This document shows positions 1-12,951 of a stretch of DNA of 60,000 bases, piece after piece (within the stretch, counting starts at the first letter, position 1; each line of letters begins with the position of its first letter). Location of the stretch: NCBI RefSeq assembly GCF_029227915.1, contig NC_079884.1, positions 26,104,001 to 26,164,000 of the forward strand. Reading direction: 5' to 3'. This DNA is from Hydractinia symbiolongicarpus. Its lineage: Eukaryota; Cnidaria; Hydrozoa; Anthoathecata; Hydractiniidae. Position numbers and translations under genes: made by a program. The notes below the pieces were generated by a model. The model searched no databases, was not told the origin of the DNA, and saw only the letters and a list, made by a program, of their open reading frames with translations.

Positions 1-1500
1 AATCAACTTTGTAATGATAAAGGTAGTGCAGGTTAAACATGGGCAGAGACAGCAATAGTCACCGTCATAGAAACGTTGGCAGTACTTGTAAATACCACCA
101 TTGTAGGGGGTTTCCATTACTGCTAGTTTCTACCTTCTTTTTCATTTCTAATTTAACCGTAGATGTATGGAAAGTTATTTTTTCTTATTTAACTAAATCA
201 GAACAAAAATAACAAGCGGTTGAAATCTATTAGTACACAATTCATCTTTAGAATGCAAATCGCAAATTTTTAGAACGACAATGACAGTCTCAGCCTCCAG
301 TGTCATTGAGATTAAAAAACTATTAACATCATTCGCATGCCTACTAGCTTCCCAAAGATTAATTAATGGTGAGATTGAAAAGAATCAAAAAGTCAACCAC
401 TGGCAGAGTGTGATTTCTCTCTAATGTCTTTTTAAACAGTCATTGATAAATTGATAGTCAATCGTAATTCCATTTCCCAGCCATAATCGTTAGACAATCG
501 CTTTTCACCTCTTCTATTTAGAAGCCTTCAATTACCTTTCGCGGCTTCATTATCTTTACAATGAACGTGATATAAGCCAAAATGAGATTCGTAATCATCC
601 CTTATACTAAATTTTGTGTTTCCTTCCGAGATGTAATAACGACATTTCGAGAGTGAACCTAAGTAAAATATTTAAAGAATGTTTTTGTAAAACAAACAAG
701 CCAAATTATGCTGAAAGTGACTGAAATGCCATTGTTTAAGACGCATTGATGGTGTTTAAAGCTCTCCCTAATTACCTACTAAAATTTTATGTCCTCCCAC
801 TCAAGAATATTTCTTATTACAAGAAAACATTTATTACAGTAATCTAGGGTTACTTTAAGATCTTAATTCGTATAACTGAATTAAATCTAAGAATATATAA
901 ACGTCTAGCTTTGCTCCAAAAATTTGGCCTCTAAAAACAGTTTAGTCAATTCAAAACACTTTACGGTTCCAAAAAAAGCTTAATGGTGAAAAAAGAAGCA
1001 AAAGGGTAATGTATAATGAAGTAGAATACAAAGAAGCTTGAGTTACGAAATCTTAGATTACTGCTTTTAGTTGATTTATGACCTGACGTATATATACACA
1101 ATCAATAAATATCAACTACCTTCTTAGTAATTGTTTAAAATGATTGATGAATACTACACCACTAATGTGAGATAAAGACCGCAACTGTGCGCATAGTATG
1201 TTAATGAGGCCATCAAGGTTAGCATTGCGCTTTCAAATGCTACGTAATAATTATTTATATGCTTAAATACTCTTCCCTTACGTTTTGACGCAAAGGGTTA
1301 AAAACCATTTAAAAAGAAATTTAGTTGGTTTAGTGCTATTAGGCAATAATTCAAGCGGAATACATCAGTAAAAAGTTGCACAATCTCAGGAAGTTGGGAT
1401 AATTTCTTTTCAGCATATAACTGTCTTGTTCAGGCCCCTTAAGTTCTATTGTTTTTATTAGCGTTACGAAAATAGAAAAGAAAATTGTCATCATTCTGAT
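1..1500. repeat. Degenerate left-edge copy of the tandem unit
   Basis: No gene is supported here. The stretch near 520-580 (GCGGCTTCATTAT followed by TGAACGTGA) aligns by eye to 7536-7570, 22708-22740 and 59090-59120, so this is a strongly diverged and shortened copy of the unit seen further right. The next recognisable landmark, AGGCTCCTG near 1534, belongs to an early part of the unit, so much of the intervening unit sequence is missing. A 58-codon open frame from 39 to 215 is not reproduced in the other units and I give it no function. Confidence 0.5.
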
Positions 1501-3194
1501 TATAATTGTTTTCCCAAGATAGCTCTTTCATTGAGGCTCCTGTGAAAACGGTCCTGCTATATTCAAAGCTCCCATTTTAGCTCTATAAAATAGATTTAGT
1601 AAAAAACCGCTGAATTAGACAACCGCCTTAGATATCAATCCTATTTTACGCAAGGCAGCCTTATAGTCTCTTGCAGGACACTACGGAGTTTATACCAATG
1701 ACTTTCCGCACGTGAAGGAAATGCTCCAATACCTTGGAATATAGCATTTCTTCTTTACCAGCAAGCAAGGTAAAACGAAATGCTAAGAACTTTAAGATTT
1801 AAGTCTTTTCTTAAAACTGCACTTGTCACGCCAACATACTGGGGATATATATATTTACTGCCGACGACAGAAGTTTTTGATTTGTTTTACGCGAGCGTTA
1901 AAATTCCTAAGCAGAGCTACAATATCAATGTAATGGGTTTCAAAAGGTGCCGCTTTCCAATTAAGTAATGACTAATCACTGTGTTTCAAAATCGTACATG
2001 GCATCAAGTTAACGGTTGACCGTATGTGCTTCCGCAAGTGATGTCTGCCAATATTCTATTTAAAAGCAATATATTTACATTCTCAGATTTAACATGAATT
2101 CCCAAATCTTATTTCTACATTTTTACGATTATCTAATCGAACAGTCAAAAGATTTAAACTTCCAATAAGAGATAATTAAGAGTTAAACTAATTGCATTTT
2201 TAGCTCTAAGTATTAATACACAGAAATAACCTCAGTATTATGATTAAATTTGCATACATAGAAAGGGAATGTTTCTCTGCTATTTTTTTAAACTAGCAAC
2301 ATTGGGCCAAGGGTTCATACACGGTTTGTTAAACAGGCTTTGGCGGAATAGCTTTTTCTTCGTAATTATGTCGTCCGCGGTTTGGTGCAGATAAGGCTAG
2401 CAAATCCTTTTCCCCAGTTACGAACTGCGGATTATGTTATGTATGGGAAAATGTGTAGGTAACGCTGATGTATATCATGTGTACATTCAGAACACAGGAA
2501 GGGCACTGCTAATAGTGTTTTTAATACTGAATTAGCTATCCTGTATGAACATTCGGGTATTGTAACAACCAGAGTGACCAGAATATCCAGCAGTAGAAAT
2601 CTTATATTTTTTTTATGGAAAAAACAACTCTAACTAAGTTTCATGGCATAACGCCAATGCAAAATAGAGAAGGTATAATTATTAAACCATTCTTGCAAAA
2701 AAGTAAGACGTTGCCAAAACGATAATACAATTGGTCATTGTGTTAACAGCCATTGAATGAATTAAGCGTTAATCTAGCTTAATTGATCGACGGTATTGGT
2801 GTTGAAAGACCTGTATTACTATATTGGACCGAACAAATTTACAAACTAAAAAGATCAGAGATTGTGGTATACTATGCTGCTATGTATTGAACTGTTTGAA
2901 TGTCCATTTAAGAGCATGTTAACGTTATTAGAGACTCTTTCTACAAAATATGCAATTAAGGAAGGATAAAAAAAGTGCTGAATTTGTTAATGAACATGTT
3001 AATTGCACAGAAAATCACGTCCCATCTTTAATTATCGAGGTGATTTCTTTCATATTTTCCAATATGTCATTTAACCTAAAATCTTAGAATCTATCGTGTT
3101 GATACTATTGACATCATTGACAACAGATTAGCAAGGATATTTGTCCGCTTTTGGTCTCTTTATGGCACGTACTTGAAAATTGCCTATTTTAAAA

Positions 3195-4055
3195 CTAGTT
3201 CAACTCTCATCTCGATGTACTAACATCTAGTACATCTGTTCCTTTATTTATATGGAAAAAATAACCTACCCGACATGCTTTCGTTAATAAATTTAAACAA
3301 TAAGCCGAATGTCCTTAAACGTCAAATTCTTTTTTCGCAATTGGACTGTTAAAATCATTTTGAAAGGAGTTTCAAACAACACTTCATATTTTTTTGAATT
3401 TCTGTATCTACAAAATAAGTTTAAGTGTGTCCTGTCATGTTTAAAATTGTTTAAATATTTTTTTTTGGTTAACAGCACCTCTTTACGTTTAAAAGCGCAA
3501 ATATTTTCTAATTACACCCATAAAAACTCATATTAACTCATATTAAACAATATTAACCAACAGTTAATTTTTTTTAAAAAATTTTTGTAAATTTGGCACT
3601 CTGTAAAATTATTCACAGTAGTAAGCAATAGGAATATAACATTCCAAGTAACATATGTACTGCGTAACTGCTTGGAACCCCAATAATTTTTCTCAAGCAA
3701 AAGTCATGAAATATACGTCATTAGACCAAACTTTGTAGGTACCAGCTCATTTTGGTCCACAATTAATTTAAGCCATTTAAAAATTTTATTTGTTATTGTT
3801 TAAAAAGCAAAAAAATCCAAATTTTCTGGACAGTTTAAGATTGCCAAAAACCTATTATTTTTCTTGTTGCTCAAAAAGTCTGAAAAATAAATAATGCACA
3901 AAATTTCCCAAAGATTAACATTTTGCGAAAACTAATTTCGCAAAATGTTATTCTTCTAAAATAGGTTAACGTTTAAATTGTAAACTAGCCTAAATTATTC
4001 GTAAGACTTAATTTTCAGTAGAACAAAATTTTGATTAAAAGGTACACCCTTTTTA
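3195..4055. repeat. Unit A-specific block of about 860 bp
   Basis: Homology with the other units stops after GCCTATTT near 3190 and resumes around 4060-4090. The block is very AT-rich and contains overlapping short frames on both strands and the hairpin at 3916-3950. It could be an inserted element or sequence lost from the B, C and D lineage. I find no clear terminal repeats. Confidence 0.5.
3916..3950. repeat. Perfect 15-bp-arm hairpin
   Basis: The arm TAACATTTTGCGAAA and its exact complement are separated by ACTAA. It lies inside the unit A-specific block. Confidence 0.8.
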
Positions 4056-4439
4056 TGTTTTTTATTTTTTTTCCTTTGTTGAAAAAACTCCTTATGATAG
4101 TCAGCTAATTTCAAATTTTTAAAAAGCCTAAATCATTCGTTGGACTTACTAAAACTTAATTGTACTTGATAGTGAGTTGATTTCAGACCGGCTAATGTCA
4201 TAGACTCCAAAAAACTGTATTTCAATAATAAAAAAATTAACGGTAGCAAAGATCTTGTTTGTAGCTGGATCTGAAGGGTTTAAGTGTATTTCAGGCATTT
4301 TCAGGGATCAAAGATAGCAGCAGGCTAAATAGGAATGTCTGAAAATGAAAGTTACTTAAAAACTAAACAATGTACATGGTTCACACAGTCGAACAATTAA
4401 CTTGTAAGCCCATCAATATACGAGCTGTGATTCACTTCT

Positions 4440-4474
4440 GATTGTGTAACGTAGTTGTGCTACGTTACACAATC
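4440..4474. repeat. Perfect 15-bp-arm hairpin
   Basis: The arm GATTGTGTAACGTAG and its exact complement are separated by TTGTG. The other units have an imperfect, non-palindromic sequence here (near 17165-17205), so the palindrome is particular to unit A. Confidence 0.8.
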
Positions 4475-6593
4475 AAAATAGTGTAACGGTGCGTACTAAT
4501 GCTTTCTCAATGAAATATCCCATTATTTGTATAGATAACAGATTAAACATCACTTCTTTCGTGTGTTTTTTAATTTGTAATATTTTATAGATAATAACAT
4601 GCATTCAATCAATCGGCATTACATGGTGTGACATCAAATTTGTAGACATAAATTTTAAAAACAATTTAAAGATTAAGTATTATAGTATACAAAACAGACT
4701 AACGTGTTAGTTATAAGTCTTTTAGAAAAAAAACATAAGTCTATAAAAATTGACACTTCCACGGTGTGTGTTGTTCAGAGCTTTTCAAGAAAAAAAGGTT
4801 AATTAGAAATTCAGGTGTAAATTGCGTATCTACTCACAATGATAAAAAGGATATATCGTAGAGTAAAACACTAAAATTAAGATTTGACTTTTTTTTACTG
4901 TAGATCCAGTAAAATAAATTTATAAGCTTTTAGAATGTTTTGTAAGGATAATCTTTAGATGCGATTGGTTTCTGTTGTTTGTAATTTTTATCCTGGCATG
5001 AAATAATGAGATAACTATAGTGAAATATTTTTTAGAATGATCAGCAGCGAATATTTTTAAATTCTGATATCCTGTCATTTACAGAATATTTAAAAAGTGA
5101 ATTATGTTCACCAAAATGGGAAACAATAGTTTTCTTTTAGGTCTTATTACAACAGGTCTTATTATAACAAAAGCAAGTATAATTATGCAAACTTCAGCAA
5201 CGCTGAGGATTAGTATTTCGCAATAATTCTAACTCGATTACATTAAAAGTAGAATGAAAAGCGATAGTATGAATTTATTATAAGAAATTATTTGATAAGA
5301 AATTACATAGTTTCTTATCAACTTTGAGCAGGTGTTATTGCGTGTTTACAGGACTAATAAAGACTTTGCTCTTTTTGAGTCTATTATTATGAATAATTGG
5401 CATGAAACTAAATATTAATATTTCTTTTTAATAGCATTTGTCAATGTATTAACGAAAACAGTGTAATCAACAAGGAAGTGAGTGTCAATCGCTAAAATAC
5501 AGATAGTTTTGCTATTATCATCAACTATTATCGATCATCACCATCATCCTCTTAATGTCTCTTTAGAAAATAAATCATCATTCTCTCAATGTATCATCAG
5601 AAAAGTAAGTTATTAAAACACTCCTACATGGCTATGAAAAAGTTTTTATACCGGAGAAAACAAAGTATGGCAAAAATGGTTTCAGTCTCTATCATCATTG
5701 CCATATCTTCTTTCCTGTTTTGGCCCACCAATGTGATATCTCTGGTCGTTAGCCAGTGGAAATATCCATGGGTTTGCCCGTCAACAAAATATTTACTCTA
5801 CGTTTCGGTGTAGTCATTTTGAACAGAATGCAGCTATTATAAACCAGAACACAGTTAAAGTTATAAACACAGTTCTATAGCCTCGAAAAAATGCTAGGAA
5901 CTCAATAAGAAATTAAATTTTGAAATCTTTGTTTACGAGGAAGTATTAATTTTGTGTTTCTTCTTTCTTAAGTTGTCCGATTTATTGTTACAATAGGTAA
6001 GCAGTTCAAAATTAGAAACAATATTGGCACTGGCAATACTGAAAAATAATCAGAAAAAATCAGCATTATATCGAGTCATTGTTCACTGTTAAGTCCTTAA
6101 CGAGCTAACCACAAAATTATCGTAGAAAACAGTAATTAACTGCAAGTTCTCTGCACCCAGTCACGACATCACTATCACTACATGGCACTGTTTCCTTCTA
6201 AAAGGAAACGTAATTGTATGTCATGTGTTCATTCAATACAGAGTGGAAGAATAGTATAGTCTTAATACTTCTGTGCGTTAAAGACACAATTTTAGTGTTT
6301 TTACGATCCCTTCCACAACATCGTAATTAATAATAACGCAATCTATGATGCAGTTTTTAAGACTTATTTCGTCATTCACTCCACATTTATAACGTAAAAT
6401 TGCAATATGGCAACAGCAGATCCTTCATAATTGCTTTAGAGAGAAGAACAGAGAAAATCATGTTTTGATTTTTCGATTTTTAGAAATTCATGTGTGATAA
6501 TGTGGCATGGTAAAAATACAGCATTGCCAGTCATGTTTATTTACTAAAATGTAGGCAGAACACTCCTTCATCTTAGTTTTATTTAGGAATTTT

Positions 6594-6739
6594 GGTCCAA
6601 AGGAAATAATTTGACTGTGTATACAGCGGATGCGGATGCGGATGATGCAGATGATGATTTTTATAAAACGAGTATATTTCTTATTTCATTAGCTGTAGGT
6701 TTTATCTACAATATTAATATTAAAGTCCTGTTAAATGAC
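6594..6739 (+). pseudogene. Remnant of the 156-codon ORF end, unit A
   Basis: Only the last part of the frame is present: a GAT/GCG repeat tract where other units have FSADAKKF, followed by the shared SLAVGFIYNINIKVLLND and stop. The upstream two thirds are missing. The tract happens to keep the frame open. Confidence 0.3.
6626..6658. repeat. GCGGAT/GAT microsatellite expansion, unit A
   Basis: GCGGATGCGGATGCGGATGAT and on runs for 33 bases. Units B, C and D have a single GCGGATGCG at this place. Confidence 0.8.
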
Positions 6740-9664
6740 TAACAAAAAGGATAAGAAGGATAAGAAATATTTCTGTTTTTAGTATTATAGAGAGTGAGTA
6801 TATTGAAAATTGACGTCCAAGGGTTAAAAACTGCTGCATAACATTTTAAGCGTACCAAAGCTGAAAGAATCTAAAAAGTAGACATAATTTTACCTGATCT
6901 TTATAACTAAGCTTAATAATTTGACCCGCTGACAGACAGAAGCCTCGAAAATTGAGAAGAGAATGGCATCTTAAAATGAAAAAAATGACTTTCACAGCGA
7001 AACAACATTTATGATCAACATTGTCTTTCACTCCTCAAAATAATACTCGAAGATTCTATGGTGTTATGTCACAGTTCTGGCAATCGGTACAAACATAAGC
7101 GCATTTTGTGGCTGAAATAATAGTTTTCATAAGCATACTGAGATTAAGATCAAAATGCTGTAAGCTCATAATAAAAATATATTTAATGATTTTCTAATTA
7201 AGCAACCGAAAGAATTTTATGTCTTAGTGGATGCTGTTACTTAAAAGTCTGTCCAAAGCAGTTTGGTAAAGTGCAAGCGATACTTTGCCATATTAAGTGT
7301 AATTGTTCGTATCAATCCGAAGAATTAAGATATTACTGACCAAAAAATTCCATTAGGATGCATGTGATATTTATAAATATCAATCAATAACCAATTTAAG
7401 GGAAACTAAGACAGACAAATAGAGGCGTTTGATTTCGCTGTAAATGCCATATGTCATTGTCTAGTTGAATAGTCATGGTTAATCGTAACGATCCTCCCTT
7501 ACTTTTTATCGCCTGAAAATAACTTTTAATTGCTTTTCGCGGCTTCATTATTTATTTGGTGAACGTGACAGTTGTCAAAATATTTCCTTCACCATCTTTT
7601 ACATAAATTTGCGATCACTTTCTGAGTTTAATGACACCATGTTAGCCTAGTTTAGAATAAACAAACGGATATTTAAGTCTAAACATTGAGGTACAAGAAC
7701 TAAGATAGTTTTGATCCCTCAATAATCAGCGCTTTTTGTGTCATTTAATGTATCTTTAACATATATTGTTATTTTGTCATTACATTTGAAAATAAATAAC
7801 ACGTAAAAAATATCTTTTAATTTGTTGCTTTAAATTTTGCTTTGTTCAGTGTTTCTTTACTCAATATAAAATTGATTTGAGTGCATATATGATGTGGGAG
7901 GACCACGTTGTAATTAATGGTGAGTGCTTATTGAATAAATTACATTGAATACAGTCACTTATGTCTGTTGTCATGTAAACACACATTTCCTGATTTAAGT
8001 ATATATAATTTTTATTAGATATGAGAAAACGTTAATCTGCTACAAATTACATTTTACCAACTTAATAATAATTTATGAGAAGAGGAGGAGGAATATTAGC
8101 GATATTTCATTATGCTTTTTTAAGATTGTTAATGATGTTATAACTTTTATTTATATTTTACACTTTTAATGGTGTTAAAAATAAAAAGGAGCGGCTTAAT
8201 TTTCTGTCTCACATATCCCAGATTGCAAAATGGACGGTTAGACAGTGAAATAGATAATAGATAGAAGAAAAATTATTTCGTAAAAAAATAATTTGGTATG
8301 CACGTCCTTACCGCATACGCAATGGATAAGGAACAGGGAGGAACAAATAATTAGTTTGAACAGGAGGCTAAACTCTGTGGAATGACCTGTATTTGCACGT
8401 TTATGAGGGACTTTGCTTTTGAATATTCGTCACTCGTTGTTAGTACTGTATCCAAGACAATTTTTAAACCCAGATAATTTTTTTTCATTTATTGAAATTC
8501 CTTCGCATAACTAAAGTACGCGCAAAATGTTTAAAAAAATACAATTTGATGTATCGTCCAAAAAAGTTGCGGTTTTTTCCTTTGGTCATTACATTATAAA
8601 CTCAGTCAAGTGTTTTAAAGTTTTTAGTCAGATAAAAATATATGTTCAACGTGTAGTTCATCTCTACATATAAGTCATTAGTCACGGAGAGACCAAGATT
8701 TTAACAAAGGTACATTTGTTCAAACATGTAGGTTTTAGTAAATAGTAAGTAAAAAGGAAGTTATAAATAGAATTGACGTTTCATACTGGTAGCTACATAC
8801 ATCTATTACCATATATTGGTAGATATGGAAACGTGGTATTACATTCTTAGAATGATGTCACCTTTAAACATTGTAAATAAGCTGTAATAATTTACTCGTT
8901 TAACTTTACGTGGCTTTATTAAAAAATTAATTTATGTGTGAGATATAAACAGATACAAAACTTAATAAATAGTTACACTGCTAAAGAATGGTTAAAACAA
9001 CTCCTTAACCAGTTATAATGTCAGTGAATTTGGTGTGATAGTAGGAGGGAGCGTGTTTAATAGGTGATATAGGTGATAAGTAATTATTCTTACTCATGCA
9101 AAATCCTTTTCCTTCAGATGTTCAAAGAATGAAATATCTTAAACATTGATTATGTTTATTTTTTCTGTTTTTCTCCATATTAAACATATGTGCAAAGGGC
9201 AAAATTATTATTCATACATCCTCTATTGCGACACGAAAGGGTGGAGAATGAATAAATTTGGCGTATTATGATGAAGTTTCCTTTTGTCTTCAATAATTAT
9301 TTATGAATTGGTAACACAATGTTACATATAAATAATCTCTACTGACGATTAAATATGAAATTAAGGCTACCTGAGCTAAGCTATATTCACCCTGGTACAA
9401 TCATTAATCAGGTAAAGAGATGATGCCTTTTATATCTGGAAATTGAAAAAAGCGTCAAAAACCAACTACATAACTTATAAAGTTATTGTGCCGGACCACT
9501 ACCAGCAATGACAAAATTTTTAAAAGTAATTCTCTTTGGAAGATGCGATGTATGCGTATGACTGTATTTATTTAACCCACTAACCCTATTAATTTCGGTT
9601 TTTATATATTACTTTTTTTTGCTCAGCTGTATGACAATTCTGAGTTTTTATATTTAACTATTAG

Positions 9665-10290
9665 GCAGATTTAGCTATTATGCGAAACTACACTTGAAAA
9701 TCTCTATGAAATTTTTCAAATCAGGAAAACATAATAACCTTCGTTAGAATTATCACTAGAGCAAGGTAACTTTATTTTCTCATGGAAAATATTTCTGTAA
9801 CATTTTGACACGTGTTTAATCCGATTTCCCTATTATTCCGATATTTACCCGAAAATCGGATTTTCGTGCAATTTTTTACGTTTTTTATGCGAATTATGTA
9901 AAAATTGGAAATCATAATATAATAGTCGGTGGCCAGTTTATAAATCCACGGGTTCACCTATCCATTTTTACCGCATTTCGTGTGTCTGGCTACTGCAGTT
10001 ACCATTTTGCGTGACAGACAGACAGATATATACGGGTGCTATAACATAGATAACCTATATTTGGCTGTGAGAAGCTTCATACAAAATGCGAAAATTCGCT
10101 ACACATCTAAATTAATTCATATTAAAGTAGAAAGTGGTATTTTAAACAACTTTCTAGCTTCCGATGTCGTCACAAAAAAAATGTTCACATCAGCAAAAAT
10201 TTATGACCGCAATTGCGGTTTTTTTTATGGCGTAATACAATTGTACCACGTTTCATTCAATTTCACAAGCCTATCAATCTATTACCCCGG
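9665..10290. repeat. Interspersed-repeat segment, unit A
   Basis: The order of landmarks (TTACGCGAAACTAC-like, AAATCGGATTTTCGTGCAAT, GTGACAGACAGACAGAT, TCGTCACA, CACAAGCCTAT) is repeated in unit B (24780-25390). In units C and D it occurs twice in tandem, as a partial and a full copy. Being multicopy within a unit and diverged between copies, it is probably a separate interspersed family. No protein is encoded. Confidence 0.55.
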
Positions 10291-10300
10291 TCACAATAAG

Positions 10301-10383
10301 TTTGGAAAACCCCACCCTCGTCCCCAGGTCCTTTTGTATTTTCGATATGAGAAAAGACGACAAAAAATACCCTGGTATCTTTG
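10301..10383 (-). repeat. Inverted-repeat arm, left, unit A
   Basis: About 83 bases, including ACCCTCGTCCCCAGG and GAGAAAAGACGAC, match the reverse complement of 12123-12210 at roughly three quarters identity by eye. The pair brackets about 1.7 kb. It may be the ends of an old inverted-repeat element or two separate members of one short repeat family. Confidence 0.55.
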
Positions 10384-12122
10384 AGTGATTCTTGGTCAAT
10401 ATATGGCCAGATTATGCGAATACGCTCATTTATGCTATTAAAATATGGCGGAACTTTAGCTGTTAGAAAATTTATGTTCCAGCAACAGAAAACATACTGA
10501 TAATTGTATTGTCTCACGAGTAAAAAAATACAGGAAAAATTGTGCTGTTTTATGTTCAGGTTACGTAATACTTTGATATAGTTTAGCTAGCTGTACTCAA
10601 TAGAACTTTTGCTTGCTGAACTTAGCTAGATAGTTCATTATTTAGATTTTAAATCCAGTTTATAACTGAAGAAGTGAAAAAGTTTTTATTTTTGTGACAT
10701 TCTTAATTCTTACGGTATTTAAGTTCTTCTAATTCTTATGATTGGTACAATTGTTAAAGTCTCGCTTCATAGATATTCAGTAATCTTGAAATTTGTTTTT
10801 AAAGGTTTTAGATAGTTTGCGAAAGTTTCTGAAAACTCTGTTACGTAAAAGATCAGAACTACTTTATGAGAATTAATTCTTGTGAGAACTAATTTTTGAA
10901 ACACTTTTAAATTCTTACGAGAATTATTTTTTTGCAAAGTTAGCAAGCTTAAAATACCTTCTTAATTTGAGTACATTAACAGGTATGAGTCTATGTACTA
11001 AAAGAGATAAAGCTAAAGGTGTCCAGCAAAATGGGCTACAAAAATACTTCTCCTTCGAAACCGTACTTTTGCTGGAAATAAAATTGAAGTACGGACTTGA
11101 AACTTGGCACGACAACACAAAATATTTTCACTATTATCATAGTTTTTGAGTTCCTGTTTAAACAGGGACACCGATAAACGATTTTGACAGATATATCAAT
11201 TTTATCAGTATACAAAAAGACCTGTACAAAAAACATTAAGAAGAGCAATTTTCATGATTGAAATATGTCAGAGTCTAAGTGTTATGTTAGGGTCTAATTA
11301 AAACTTTGTGCCATGTTTGATTGGTGCAACCCAGTTGCATAAAGTCTTCCATATTCGTGTTGTAAAATTGTGTTGGAGAAGGCCCATAAAAAAGGTCACC
11401 AAATACCAGCTTCGGCTAGGTTGATTTAACCTGCCCCTGTATGAATACGGTTAAGTTAGTTATGGAATTCTAGGGAGATTTTGGAGACACTAGATCCCTT
11501 TTCACTTCCTCGAGTTTAATAATTACGTTCTTTTCTTAAAAAAATTCACAAATTTTTACCTAATATTTGATAAAGTTTTGCAAATAGGGTCCCAAGAAAT
11601 ACGCATGTTTTTGGAATTTATTTTCGTGAATCTATTAAGAAACAAAGAAACAGTTTCTAATCCTCCCTGCAAATTTTACTATGAAAAAGTTAAGCTAGCT
11701 AGCTAATAACTAAATGTAAACCAAAAACCAAGCTAAAATAATTAAAGCTAGCTGTCATTAATACGCCTACATTAGGTTTTTGGCCACCAACTACGTCCCA
11801 AACATAAAAACATTGTTAGCTAGCTAGAGCTACATAACACTTGTTTTTCTGAAGTCAATAGCCTACTTTATTATTATGCCGTTATCTTCTTTTCTAATGT
11901 TCAATGCGACATCATGATCTTATTAGTGATATTTCAATAAATCTAAAAACGTAAAACCAAGCGTTTTTGATAAATTAACTAGCGTTATAGCAAAGTTTTG
12001 TTGTTTATAAAATACAAAACCACTGCTCAATGCACCATTTTTATTTTGACCTGAAAAAGTGCTGACTTAGGAAAAAGTCGTAACAATTAAGCGATAATGT
12101 GAAAGCTAATCATATTACAAAA

Positions 12123-12210
12123 CCGGGTCAATGATACCAAGGTATTTTTCGACGTCTTTTCTCATGTCAAAAAGGCAAAAAATCTTGGGTACAAGGGTGC
12201 AGAAAACCCC
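12123..12210 (+). repeat. Inverted-repeat arm, right, unit A
   Basis: This is the partner of 10301-10383. The 1.7 kb between the arms has several AGCTAGCT stretches (near 11693-11702 and 11818-11825) and no supported gene. Confidence 0.55.
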
Positions 12211-12875
12211 AGGCTGAACGGGTTTAAAATAGAGCAGTCATCACCTCGTGGAAACATCCCCATGTTAATATTCCCTTTACGAATCTTATGGAAATGTCAA
12301 CATAAAAACGTGTTGTGCACGTGTTTCGTTGTACAACGCAGGAAATACGCCTTTGCACGTATTTCTTTGAACTTTTTCATTGGAATTTGCTTGTTCATGT
12401 CTACTGTGTCGATATTTACCGTGCACTCGTATTCCGTTTTTGTGCCTACCGTAGTTACCGTCTGTTAACAGAGAAAAACACAAAAGACACCGTGTAAAAT
12501 TTCACGTGTTTTCCTGTCTATTAAATTCCTCGAAACATCTCCCATCGTTGCAAAGTAAATAAAAATATATTCCATTTATTGTTTCATATTTCTGCAGCAC
12601 AACTTTTTCTTTGTGTCCAGTTTGCGGAAAAGCGCTTTATATATAAGAATATACTGTATAGGTTTATTAAAGATGAAATTACATAAAATGTTAAGACTAT
12701 TCTAACAATTTTGCTCACATTTTAAATGGAATTTTAAAAAAAGTATTTTCCTCTGTCTGTCAGTGGAATTAAACTGCTTGAACAATAACAGGGTTCATTT
12801 TTGCACCAGTTTATTTTTTTAGTTCTTTCATTATGCACTATGCTATGAATATGCTAACAATATATCAGGAATAAC

Positions 12876-12951
12876 TTTTGCCTAACAGTTAAAAATATTC
12901 ATATTTTTAACTGTAAGGCAAAAAACACTATTCTTATGAAAAATAGTGTTT
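12876..12951. repeat. Double hairpin, unit A
   Basis: The first stem has two 23-base arms (starting TTTTGCCTAACAG) with a two-base loop and one mismatch. The second stem follows at once, with AAACACTATT arms and a nine-base loop. It is preserved in units B and C. Confidence 0.8.

Noticed and set aside
750-840. Possible LINE reverse-transcriptase fragment (VFKALPNYLLKFY)
   Set aside because: The resemblance to the conserved HGLxPxYL region is too short and imperfect, and no downstream motif follows.
3293-3536. Overlapping open frames of 61 and 75 codons on both strands
   Set aside because: They lie in an AT-rich block found only in unit A, have no recognisable motif and cannot both be real.
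10924-11248. Three overlapping frames of 60-70 codons, repeated in unit B
   Set aside because: They are shared only because A and B are recent duplicates; they overlap on both strands and are absent from C and D.
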